From TMED27 sp050633165 (lineage in GTDB: Bacteria; Pseudomonadota; Alphaproteobacteria; Micavibrionales; Micavibrionaceae), in NCBI GenBank assembly GCA_050633165.1, contig JBOEFZ010000047.1, positions 1 to 19,790 of the forward strand: a stretch of DNA of 19,790 nucleotides, in the 5' to 3' direction. Positions 1-7,091 of this stretch are shown here, one piece after another (within the stretch, counting starts at the first letter, position 1; each line of letters begins with the position of its first letter). Made by a program: the position numbers and the translations under genes. The notes under the pieces were generated by a model, which ran no database searches, was not told the origin of the DNA, and saw only the letters and a list, made by a program, of their open reading frames with translations.

Positions 1-17
1 TCACAAGAATATGCGTA

Positions 18-434
18 TCAGCGATTGGTTTTCACCAGCCCATTATCTTTGAGGATATCAATCACGCGGGTTTGGTATCGTGTACCATGGCGTGGGGTGC
101 GGGAATGGTAATGGGCAATGGCCTTGGATAGGCTACCGGTTTCATTCAGATGCCCCTTTAAGATCCATGCCGAGACACCGACATTAGTGCAGGCATCATC
201 ACGCACCCACTTACGGGCTGTTGCCTCGCTCACGCCCCATTTATCGGCGAGCTCGGGAAGCCAGAGTGTATTAATCTGCATCGGCCCTAAATCGTGCGAG
301 CCGTTCGTATTGGCTACTTCTTGTCCGACTTTCCCGCCCTCGGCCTTATAAATTCCGACAAGCACGGCGGGCGGCACAGAGTAGGTCTGTGATGCCAACA
401 TCAAACACGCGGCGAGGATTTTGGATGCAGCCAT
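18..434 (-). CDS. Lytic transglycosylase, VirB1/TrbN-like SLT domain
   Basis: This 138-residue protein is essentially one lysozyme-like SLT domain that would cut peptidoglycan glycan strands. The probable catalytic Glu lies in YKAEGG (about residue 31), followed by the family signature HDLGPMQINTLW (about 47-58) and a late AIAHYHSRTP segment with the Tyr typical of the fold. The first domain helix starts almost at the N-terminus, so there is little room for a separate signal peptide; how it leaves the cytoplasm is unclear. It begins 8 nt after the stop of the 431-residue gene on the same strand, so the two probably form one transcript. Small enzymes of this kind usually serve type IV secretion, conjugation or pilus assembly. 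No secretion genes are visible here, so that link is only inference. A GAGG at the end of the upstream gene is rather far from the ATG. Confidence 0.82.
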   Translation of the reverse strand: MAASKILAACLMLASQTYSVPPAVLVGIYKAEGGKVGQEVANTNGSHDLGPMQINTLWLPELADKWGVSEATARKWVRDDACTNVGVSAWILKGHLNETGSLSKAIAHYHSRTPRHGTRYQTRVIDILKDNGLVKTNR

Positions 435-442
435 GATACTAT

Positions 443-1738
443 CTAATCCTCATCATCCGTCTTTGTAAAGAACGACATTGGGCTGCCTTGGGGCGAGCCT
501 GAGGAAGCTTCGCCCTCCGCTGGTGGTGTCTCTGCCGGTGGTTGCTCGGCCTGCACCGGCGGCGGTGCAGCAGCGGGTGGTGGCGCTTCACCCCCTGCAT
601 TCGGCGCAGTGAAAAAACCCATAGGGTTCGCACCACCACCATTATCGGCGGCCGGTGTTTCTTGTGGCGCAGCCGCAAGAGGCGCGGCTTGCGGTGGTGG
701 CGCAGGGGTTGCCGGAGGCTCCGGCGTGGCGGGCACGGCACTTTCCTCCGCCTTCGGCGCGGCGAAAAATCCCATAGGACCGCCTTGAGCAGCCCCACCC
801 GCAGGCGGCGTTTCCGCAGCAGGGGTAGCAGGTGCTTCCGCAGGGGGTGGCGCGACAGGCGCTGCTGGTGGTTGTACGGGCGGTGGCGCAGGCGTCGCCG
901 TCGAAGAATCCATCATCGGCGCAGCGGGAACGGCAGGCGCAACATTAGATGCGGCACTAACATCATTTTGCGGTGTAATATTCTTCACCGCCGCCTCAAG
1001 CATCGCCGCGCGGGTTTCAAAGGCTTTCCACACCGTTTCGAGCGATGCACCTTCGGGATTAGCCGCGAGCTTCTCGCTCTCCATCGTATGGCAGGAGGCG
1101 TAGAGCGTCCCAAGGCTGCGCAGAATCGCAAGCTCGCATAATTTTTGATCATCGCCCGAGGCATCCGCCATCAAACTCTCGCGCATTTCCACGGCGGTTT
1201 TTACGAGGCGGTCGGACACATCCATGGTGAGTTTTTGTTCCGGTTGCCCGAATGAAAAGGCAGCAATCGCCTCCACCACAGGGAGGAAAGCATGCACATA
1301 TTGCACATTAACCTGATGCGCATCGGCGGGCGCGCCTTTGGCGGCAAGATTGCCAAGACGGGTCGCCATCTCCTCGCTCGGCGTGAAATTATCGGCGAAG
1401 GTCAGGACGGCTTGCATGGAAGATTGCAAACGCTGGAGGTCGTTATCCGCCGGAATTTGCCCGTTCTTTTGCGTATATTGCGCGGCAACCATAGGTCCCG
1501 CCAAAGCCGCCAAAGCAACCCGCAGCGCATCATTTTGCGCTTCCTCTGGCTTAAGGTCGAGCGTCTCTTTCATCGAAATGCTCAGCGCGACAACCTTCCC
1601 AAGCAACGCCGCCACCGCCTGCGCATCCTTTTGCAAATCCGCAGCATCCGCATCCTTATGCGCACGCGAAACCGCCTCAATCAACGGAGCGCCGATTGTG
1701 TCGAGAATTTGGATAAAGCTATCAGTTCGAACAGACAT
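443..1738 (-). CDS. Unknown 431-aa protein with Pro/Ala-rich tail and three PMGFF-type motifs
   Basis: I do not recognise a family. Residues 1-255 look like a soluble, mostly helical domain without membrane segments or signal peptide. From about 260 to the end the chain is low-complexity Pro/Ala/Glu, interrupted by three near-identical motifs: PMGFFAAP (321-328), PMGFFTAP (372-379) and PMSFFTKT (420-427), spaced 51 and 48 residues. The protein ends in the acidic DDED. Regularly spaced hydrophobic motifs in a disordered tail suggest repeated docking peptides for a partner, but no partner is known. The ATG is preceded by TAGGA at a suitable distance. It probably shares a transcript with the downstream transglycosylase, so an envelope role is possible. 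Arg-rich open frames on the other strand of the tail are shadows of its biased composition. Confidence 0.8.
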   Translation of the reverse strand: MSVRTDSFIQILDTIGAPLIEAVSRAHKDADAADLQKDAQAVAALLGKVVALSISMKETLDLKPEEAQNDALRVALAALAGPMVAAQYTQKNGQIPADNDLQRLQSSMQAVLTFADNFTPSEEMATRLGNLAAKGAPADAHQVNVQYVHAFLPVVEAIAAFSFGQPEQKLTMDVSDRLVKTAVEMRESLMADASGDDQKLCELAILRSLGTLYASCHTMESEKLAANPEGASLETVWKAFETRAAMLEAAVKNITPQNDVSAASNVAPAVPAAPMMDSSTATPAPPPVQPPAAPVAPPPAEAPATPAAETPPAGGAAQGGPMGFFAAPKAEESAVPATPEPPATPAPPPQAAPLAAAPQETPAADNGGGANPMGFFTAPNAGGEAPPPAAAPPPVQAEQPPAETPPAEGEASSGSPQGSPMSFFTKTDDED

Positions 1739-1907
1739 ATTTCCTAATGGTAAACGATAATATTAGAATTGCATAAAAGAAATTTAAAACCACAACGATC
1801 ACGGCGAACACAACGATTTCAAAGCATAAGTCGATGTATTCACGATATCATTGTGCCCGTTATGTGCGTCGTGGTTCAAAAATGCCTGCGGCGCTATTCT
1901 TAACAGA

Positions 1908-2750
1908 TTAGCGTGGCGCGAGGTCGGAAACCATGGCCTCGACATCCTGCGGCTTGCCACGAATAACCTTAACCGACCCATCGCGCGAACGATAAAGATT
2001 CATCGGGGTGACGCTGAGCTTCCAGCTCTGCATAATCGCTAAATTCCGCTGGACGCCTTGTTGGTTAAGGTCTGATTGTGCGGGAAGGGCGCTTTCATCC
2101 CCGTCCAAATGACGATAAAACCGCGCCTCGGGTTCCGGCGTTGCCATCAAGAATGCAGCCTGCGCGCGGGTTTCTTCCTTAAACCCAACCGGAATAAGCC
2201 GCACCTGAATACGGCCTTTTTCGAGATAATCTTTGCGAATATCCTGAATAAATTTGTGACAATGCGGGCATTGCGGATCAATAAAGCTGTACACAATCGG
2301 CGCACGTGGATTGCCAAGCGCGACCCAGTTTGAATTCTCGATATCATGGAATAAACGCTCGGACGGGGATTTAAATTCGAAACTTTGCTTCGCGGCTGCC
2401 TCGCTCCCCTGCACATCAAATTCCGCCCCGGTAAGCGTATCAAGAAGCGAGCTGTCATCCCCTTCGCGCAGGCGTGAAACCTGATCCAGCGTGATCATCT
2501 CCCCGCCTTTATCGAATAACACACCCATGAGGAACGCGCTCCCATCCGGCTTGACGTAGAAATATTGCTCCTGCCCGTTTTTAATCGTGAGCCAAGCATC
2601 AAAGCCATGATCCTTCCCCAAAAAACGAATCTGCGCCCCCTCATCAACAAGATTTTGGATCGGCGCAGGCAATTCCGGCACGGCGTTCTGCGCATTTGCC
2701 ATCACGGGCAGCGCGAATAAAACCAATAAAAATCCAAAAATCCGAACCAT
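1908..2750 (-). CDS. DsbC/DsbG-like periplasmic thiol:disulfide isomerase
   Basis: The protein starts with a clear Sec signal peptide (MVRIFGFLLVLFALPVMANA), so it should act in the periplasm. An N-terminal DsbC/DsbG-type part follows, including PDGSAFLMGVLFDKGGE. The thioredoxin-fold domain has the active site DPQCPHCHKF and a cis-Pro loop SVTPMNLY. The CPHC motif and the overall layout (about 280 residues, N-terminal domain, linker, catalytic domain) fit DsbG/DsbC-type isomerases that shuffle or reduce wrong disulfides. The start was moved from an upstream in-frame TTG (2765) to the ATG at 2750, because a GCAGGAG ribosome site lies 7 nt before this ATG and the signal peptide then begins normally. 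No dsbD or other redox partner is in the window, so DsbC versus DsbG cannot be decided. Confidence 0.88.
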   Translation of the reverse strand: MVRIFGFLLVLFALPVMANAQNAVPELPAPIQNLVDEGAQIRFLGKDHGFDAWLTIKNGQEQYFYVKPDGSAFLMGVLFDKGGEMITLDQVSRLREGDDSSLLDTLTGAEFDVQGSEAAAKQSFEFKSPSERLFHDIENSNWVALGNPRAPIVYSFIDPQCPHCHKFIQDIRKDYLEKGRIQVRLIPVGFKEETRAQAAFLMATPEPEARFYRHLDGDESALPAQSDLNQQGVQRNLAIMQSWKLSVTPMNLYRSRDGSVKVIRGKPQDVEAMVSDLAPR

Positions 2751-2798
2751 GAAATACTCCTGCAAAAGATGTTCGTTATGATTGTAAGGCTAAGCGCC

Positions 2799-4004
2799 CT
2801 AAAGAAACAACGTCAAAATGCCGGTATAGCCATAAAGCCGCGCATTGCTGATCTCTCCACCCGCGTAAAAGCCGGTGATAGGGAATTCCCCTAGCTCCTC
2901 ACGGATAATCTGCATTTCATCCGGCGCATCTCTGCCATGCGAAAAGGCGCGGGCGACGCAAGAAACATAAACCCCGCCTTTGGGCGCGAAAACACCTTCA
3001 TCACTTTCAATGCGCGCTTTTAACGCCTTAAGCTTTTCGCGTAAATCGCGCTCCACACTTTCATCATCACGATGAACAAACAACAGCGAATCCCCCTTAT
3101 TCACCATCTGCGCCACCATAATCGCCCCCGCATTGGGGTCGATGCCCATAAGGTTACGCACTAAAAAATCTTGTTGGTCCGAATTTGGAATAGGGAAACC
3201 TACATGTACTTCGCCTGTTAAGGCCGATTGAAATTCATCGGGAATATCTTCGCTGGCTTCCAATATAATTTTATCCGGATCTTTCCCCGTCCGTTTCAGG
3301 GCGAAAAGGCGTAAATCATCCTCGAACGCCGCCATCGCTTTATCACCATCAAGCTCTAAAATCGTGTTATCGGTTGCGCTCGTAACCACATGCGCCGCAC
3401 CAATCGGCGCGCAGCCTTGGGATAAAGTCGTTGCAACCTTTACCGATCCCGAAAACAGCGCCCCGCTAAACCCGTTTTGCTGTAATTTATCGCCCGCGAT
3501 TTGGAAATGCTCGCTGCGTGACGATGACATCCCGCCGACCATAAAACCATCCAGCCTTTCGGAGGCTTGCGAAAGGGCAAGCGCGTGATCGGTATCCGCC
3601 AACGGATCGCCATGCGTAAAGACCAGCATCGGATGATGTTGCGATAGCCATGTGCCGATATGATCATTCTGTGCGTTCGCCTCAAAAATTGTAACCGCAT
3701 CCCCCTCAAAACGTCCAACCATCGCGGAGATTGCTGGGACATCGATATAGGCCTCATTCCCCCCGCAAACCCCGACCGCAACCGCGCCGATCCAGTTATC
3801 AATATTCAAAACTGATTTAAACAAATTCAAAATGCTCGCCCCGTCATCGACGAGCGCGTCACTAATGTATAAAAAGCCGAAATTGAAACTATCCTCGTTG
3901 GTTTTAACGTCTTCCAGCTGCTCCAAAACCGCTTTCGCACATTCCCGCCAATCCGCACCATCGGCGGCGGCAGAAGCAAATTGTGTGGAGGTAATAAGAT
4001 TCAT
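2799..4004 (-). CDS. FIST N/C domain sensory protein
   Basis: The 401-residue protein matches the FIST arrangement: an N-terminal alpha/beta FIST_N domain (about residues 25-225, with WIGAVAVGVCGGNEAY and a LDGFMVGGMSSS segment) followed by FIST_C (about 226-385, with the typical late CVARAF and GEFPITGFYAGGEIS motifs). FIST proteins are proposed ligand-binding sensors, often for amino-acid-like small molecules, and are frequently near chemotaxis or cyclic-di-GMP genes. No partner kinase or cyclase is visible here, and there is no signal peptide or membrane segment, so it is probably cytoplasmic. It is divergent from the Bax-inhibitor gene across a 134-bp gap. No strong ribosome site precedes the ATG. 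The family call is firm; the signal it detects is unknown. Confidence 0.9.
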   Translation of the reverse strand: MNLITSTQFASAAADGADWRECAKAVLEQLEDVKTNEDSFNFGFLYISDALVDDGASILNLFKSVLNIDNWIGAVAVGVCGGNEAYIDVPAISAMVGRFEGDAVTIFEANAQNDHIGTWLSQHHPMLVFTHGDPLADTDHALALSQASERLDGFMVGGMSSSRSEHFQIAGDKLQQNGFSGALFSGSVKVATTLSQGCAPIGAAHVVTSATDNTILELDGDKAMAAFEDDLRLFALKRTGKDPDKIILEASEDIPDEFQSALTGEVHVGFPIPNSDQQDFLVRNLMGIDPNAGAIMVAQMVNKGDSLLFVHRDDESVERDLREKLKALKARIESDEGVFAPKGGVYVSCVARAFSHGRDAPDEMQIIREELGEFPITGFYAGGEISNARLYGYTGILTLFL

Positions 4005-4077
4005 AAAAGAAAATATAAGCCAAGCATGAGCGTTAAGAAACTATCAAAACTCGTTTTTATCGATTCTTTTTGAAATC

Positions 4078-4086
4078 TGCTATAAT
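4078..4086 (+). promoter_or_regulatory. Extended -10 promoter of the Bax-inhibitor gene
   Basis: TGCTATAAT is a perfect extended -10 (TG-N-TATAAT) 53 nt before the start codon at 4139. No good -35 lies 16-18 nt upstream, which extended -10 promoters tolerate. The gene has a strong ribosome site AAGGAG at 4124-4129. Confidence 0.55.
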
Positions 4087-4138
4087 AGGGACTATAGATA
4101 GATAGAATTCGTTTAACTGTTTTAAGGAGTAAAAAACG

Positions 4139-4855
4139 ATGCAAAACGTAAACCGTGTTTCCGCACAGAGCCGTGCACAAGAAATTGACGCCGGCCTCAA
4201 GAAATACATGAGCAATATTTACGCTAAAATGACCGCCGGAGTGCTGGTCACGGCGTTAACCGCAATGGTGGTAGGCAGCTCTCCGCTCTTGCTGAACCTC
4301 TTCCTCGGTGGGCCGCAGGCTTATCTTGTGATGTTTGCACCCCTCGCGATTGTTTGGTTCGGGTTTAAACCCGACCGGATGGCTTCGGGTAAGTTGATGA
4401 TGGTTTTCATGGCGCTTGCCGTTTTGTATGGGATTAGCTTCGCCTCCATCGCCGTGATGGTTGGGCAAGACCCTTCATACAGTGTAATTGTCGCCAAAGC
4501 CTTCTTCATCGCGACCGGTATGTTTGCGGGCGTTAGTGCGATGGGATACACAACGAAAATTGACCTCACGCCAATCGCAACATTTGCGAGCATGGCAATT
4601 TGGGGGCTTATCATTGCCGGTGTTTTGAACATGTTTGTGTTTAAAAGCTCAGGCATGGATACGATGTTATCAATGATCAGCATTCCGCTATTTGCCGGTA
4701 TCACCGCATGGCAAACGCAGCATATGAAGGAAAGCTATAACCCTTCAATGTCGCCGGAGCTTGTAAAACGCTATAGCTGGTCCGCCGCGCTAACGCTTTA
4801 CATCAGCTTCATCGCGATGTTCATGAATATTTTGAATTTGATGAGCCAGCGTTAA
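4139..4855 (+). CDS. Bax inhibitor-1/YccA family integral membrane protein
   Basis: The 238-residue protein has a short basic cytoplasmic N-terminus and about seven hydrophobic segments, the pattern of the BI-1/YccA (TMBIM) family. Family-like stretches include KMTAGVLVTALTAMVVGSS near residue 30, TPIATFASMAIWGLIIAGV in the middle, and the terminal SAALTLYISFIAMFMNILNL. Relatives include E. coli YccA, which modulates the FtsH protease, and bacterial proton-sensitive calcium leak proteins; which role applies here is not visible. The start is supported by AAGGAG 9 nt upstream and an extended -10 promoter. A strong terminator follows the stop, so this is a single-gene transcript. Confidence 0.93.
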   Translation: MQNVNRVSAQSRAQEIDAGLKKYMSNIYAKMTAGVLVTALTAMVVGSSPLLLNLFLGGPQAYLVMFAPLAIVWFGFKPDRMASGKLMMVFMALAVLYGISFASIAVMVGQDPSYSVIVAKAFFIATGMFAGVSAMGYTTKIDLTPIATFASMAIWGLIIAGVLNMFVFKSSGMDTMLSMISIPLFAGITAWQTQHMKESYNPSMSPELVKRYSWSAALTLYISFIAMFMNILNLMSQR

Positions 4856-4878
4856 ACGTAGCGTTGATAACCGAATCA

Positions 4879-4909
4879 AAAACCGCCCCTTTTTGTGGGC
4901 GGTTTTTTT
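4879..4909 (+). terminator. Rho-independent terminator after the Bax-inhibitor gene
   Basis: The stem AACCGCCC (4881-4888) pairs with GGGCGGTT (4897-4904) across a short loop and runs into a T tract ending at 4909. It lies 25 nt after the stop codon. Confidence 0.92.
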
Positions 4910-4912
4910 ATC

Positions 4913-5063
4913 TATAGAATCCTCTGCAAAAGGTTAGATTTTGGATAAGATGCGAGGAACAAGAAACGCAGGAGCGTAAGCGTACGTAGGTGTGCGGGCG
5001 CATCCGAGTATCGCAGTGACGAAGCAGATTGCCAAAAGATGGCCTTTTGCAGAGGATTCTATA
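4913..5063. repeat. 151-bp MITE-like element with perfect 21-bp terminal inverted repeats
   Basis: Positions 4913-4933 and 5043-5063 are perfect reverse complements over 21 bp (starting TATAGAATCCTCTGCAAAAG). The symmetry continues imperfectly for about 13 more bases (TTTTGG at the inner left, CCAAAA at the inner right). The interior has no coding frame worth calling. It contains GGAGCGTAAGCGTACGTAGG, a palindromic core resembling that of the element at 6941-7091. Both ends begin with TA, which would fit TA-targeting transposases of the IS630/Tc1-mariner type, but no transposase is present. It sits directly behind a terminator in an intergenic gap, a usual place for a non-autonomous element. 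The inverted repeat is directly seen; the mobile nature is inferred. Confidence 0.8.
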
Positions 5064-5145
5064 CCAAGGGTTGATTGACTCATCACAAATTTACCCGTAG
5101 CCTTTTGCGTTATTACTTCGTAACCAACTGTTAAAAGGGGAAAAA

Positions 5146-5664
5146 ATGTTAAAAGAATTTAAGGAATTTATTGCACGCGGCAATGTCATGGATATGGCCG
5201 TTGGTATCATCATCGGCGCGGCCTTTACGGCAATCGTCAAATCTATGGTCGGTGATTTGATCATGCCGTTTATCGGCGTCATCACCGCCGGAATCGATTT
5301 TGGTGATTTGTATTATGCGCTTGATGGTAATACCTACGCGACACTCGCCGCCGCCGAAGAAGCAGGCGTAGCGCTTGTGAAATATGGTGCATTTGTAAAC
5401 GCGTTGATCAACTTCCTGATTGTGGCTTTCGTTGTGTTCTTACTTGTGAAAGGTGTTAACAGCCTCAAGCGTAAGGCCGAAGATCCAAAAGCAAAAGACG
5501 CACCAAAGCCAGCGGCAGACATCGTATTGCTCACGGAAATCCGTGACGCATTACAAGCCAGCGCAGCCAAGCCAGCCGCTAAGAAAGCCGCGCCAAAAGC
5601 CGCTGCGAAAAAAACGACAGCTAAAAAAGCCCCTACAAAGAAGGCGGCAGCGAAAAAGAAATAA
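5146..5664 (+). CDS. mscL: Large-conductance mechanosensitive channel MscL with Lys/Ala-rich tail
   Basis: This is the pentameric inner-membrane channel that opens under high membrane tension and releases solutes during osmotic downshock. Residues 1-137 match MscL throughout: the N-terminal amphipathic helix, RGNVMDMAVGIIIGAAFTAI in TM1, DLIMPFIGVITAGIDF, TM2 around NALINFLIVAFVVFLLVKGV, and the C-terminal bundle helix VLLTEIRDAL. Usual MscL proteins end near residue 130-140. Here another 34 residues (139-172) follow, with 13 Lys and 14 Ala plus Pro/Thr, like a histone H1 or AlgP-type tail; it would lie in the cytoplasm. AAAAGGGG at 5133-5140 sets the start. A terminator follows the stop. There is no sign of a frameshift joining two genes. 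Confidence 0.95.
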   Translation: MLKEFKEFIARGNVMDMAVGIIIGAAFTAIVKSMVGDLIMPFIGVITAGIDFGDLYYALDGNTYATLAAAEEAGVALVKYGAFVNALINFLIVAFVVFLLVKGVNSLKRKAEDPKAKDAPKPAADIVLLTEIRDALQASAAKPAAKKAAPKAAAKKTTAKKAPTKKAAAKKK

Positions 5665-5688
5665 GAATTGTCTAATCCATGAATAGGG

Positions 5689-5723
5689 AAGGGGGCGCAA
5701 GATGATTGTGCCCCTTTCTTTTT
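5689..5723 (+). terminator. Rho-independent terminator after mscL
   Basis: The stem AAGGGGGCGCAA (5689-5700) pairs with TTGTGCCCCTTT (5706-5717), with one mismatch-type/G-U position set and a 5-nt loop, followed by CTTTTT. It lies 25 nt after the mscL stop. Confidence 0.85.
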
Positions 5724-5758
5724 GGGATTATAGTCGCCTGTATTAAGGGGTATTAAAG

Positions 5759-6946
5759 ATGGCAGAAAACAAACACGACATCATCATTATCGGCGCAGGA
5801 CCAGCGGGGCTAAGCTTCGCTCGCGCCATGGCGGATACGGGGTTAAAAATCACCTTGATCGAAAAGCAATCCGAAGATGTGCTCGCCGCCCCTCCCTATG
5901 ATGGCCGTGAAATTGCCCTGACGCACCTATCACAAAAAATCATGACCGATTTGGGCATGTGGGATGTGATCCCCGACGATAAAATCTCTCTCATTAAATC
6001 CGCCAAAGTCTTGAACGGCAATTCTTCCTACGCCCTGCATTTCGACCATGAGGAGGCGGGTGAGGAAACGCTCGGCTTTATGATGTCCAATAACCAAATC
6101 CGCAAAGCGGCGTATGAGTCCTTAAACGGTTTTGACAATATCCAAATCATGGATAAAACCGAAGTCACCACCCTCGGCACCGATAGCGATAAGGGCTGGG
6201 TCGAGCCAAAGAACGCAGAGCGCCTTGAGGCACCATTAATCGTCGCCGCCGACTCCCGCTTTTCCGCCGCGCGCCGCACGATGGGGATCTCCACCTCCAT
6301 GCTCGATTTCGGTCGCACCTGCGTTGTGTGTACGATGAGCATTTCATCCCCGCATGACCAAACCGCCTATGAATGTTTTCATTTCGATCGCACGCTGGCG
6401 GTGTTGCCGCTCAATAATAATCAGGTTTCCGTTGTCATCACTTTGCCATCCGAAGAAAGCGACGCGCTCCTCGCCATGAGCAAAGAAGATTTTGCCGCCG
6501 ATATCGAACGCCGCATTGATGGACAATTCGGTGACATGGCGCTGACGAGCGAGCTTTTCCCCTATCCACTCGTCGCAACCTTCGCCAAAACATTTCACGC
6601 CAAACGCTTCGCCGTTATCGGTGATGCGGCGGTTGGCATGCATCCCGTTACCGCGCATGGCTTTAACCTTGGGCTACGCGGGGCGCAGAATTTGGCAAAT
6701 GAGATCAGAGAGGTGATTCAGACCGGCGGCGATATCGCCTCCCCCGTGGCCTTGGAAAATTATAGCCGCACCCATCGCCGCATTGCCCGTCCCCTTTATC
6801 ACGGGACAAATGCGCTGGTGAAGCTTTACACCAAACAAACTCCCGCCGCAAAGCTCGCCCGTCGCGCGCTCTTACGCCTCGGCAATCACATCAAGCCGGC
6901 AAAACGCCTCATCATGAACCAACTCACAGAAAACAAAGCTCTTTAG
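5759..6946 (+). CDS. UbiH/UbiM-family FAD-dependent ubiquinone hydroxylase
   Basis: The 395-residue flavoprotein begins with a Rossmann motif for FAD (IIIIGAGPAGLSFARAM) and an Arg-containing DGREIALT segment. Near residue 285 it has the second FAD motif, FAVIGDAAVGMHPVTAHGFN, typical of the UbiH/UbiF/Coq6 group. These enzymes hydroxylate the aromatic ring of ubiquinone precursors. The GMHPVTAHGFN variant resembles what I recall of the UbiM branch, which is patchily distributed in proteobacteria, so 5-demethoxyubiquinol hydroxylation is possible; UbiH or UbiL roles cannot be excluded. AAGGGG 8 nt before the ATG supports the start. It is a single-gene unit, with the mscL terminator upstream and a palindromic element overlapping its stop codon downstream, facing bioC. 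Codon choice gives a C-rich plus strand here. Confidence 0.85.
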   Translation: MAENKHDIIIIGAGPAGLSFARAMADTGLKITLIEKQSEDVLAAPPYDGREIALTHLSQKIMTDLGMWDVIPDDKISLIKSAKVLNGNSSYALHFDHEEAGEETLGFMMSNNQIRKAAYESLNGFDNIQIMDKTEVTTLGTDSDKGWVEPKNAERLEAPLIVAADSRFSAARRTMGISTSMLDFGRTCVVCTMSISSPHDQTAYECFHFDRTLAVLPLNNNQVSVVITLPSEESDALLAMSKEDFAADIERRIDGQFGDMALTSELFPYPLVATFAKTFHAKRFAVIGDAAVGMHPVTAHGFNLGLRGAQNLANEIREVIQTGGDIASPVALENYSRTHRRIARPLYHGTNALVKLYTKQTPAAKLARRALLRLGNHIKPAKRLIMNQLTENKAL

Positions 6947-7091
6947 AAATTGCGTATTAATTTTGATAAATGGGCTGTAAATAATGATTTTCTGCGCTTC
7001 CGGTGCTCACGTACTTATGTACGCTGCGCTCCGATTCTCGAAAACCATCATTTTCGCCACATTTCTCTGCATTAATAGACAATTTCTTTAG
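6941..7091. repeat. 151-bp imperfect palindromic element between convergent genes
   Basis: The left arm starts CTTTAGAAATTG (6941-6952) and contains TATTAAT and AATGATTTTC (6983-6992). The right arm, read on the other strand from 7091, starts CTAAAGAAATTG and contains the same TATTAAT, with AATGATGGTTTTC at 7052-7040. The centre, GTGCTCACGTACTTATGTACGCTGCGCTCC, can fold into a hairpin (stated here only as a landmark, about 7003-7032) and shares a GTACGCT..CGCTCC core with the element at 4913-5063. The ends cover the stop codons of the UbiM-like gene (6944-6946) and bioC (7088-7090). It could act as a two-way transcription terminator or be an old MITE-like insertion. The symmetry is seen; the function is inferred. 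Confidence 0.6.

Noticed and set aside
542..1141. Long Arg-rich open frame on the plus strand
   Set aside because: It is the complement of the Pro/Ala-rich tail of the 431-residue gene; its Arg/Trp/Cys composition and lack of a ribosome site mark it as a shadow.
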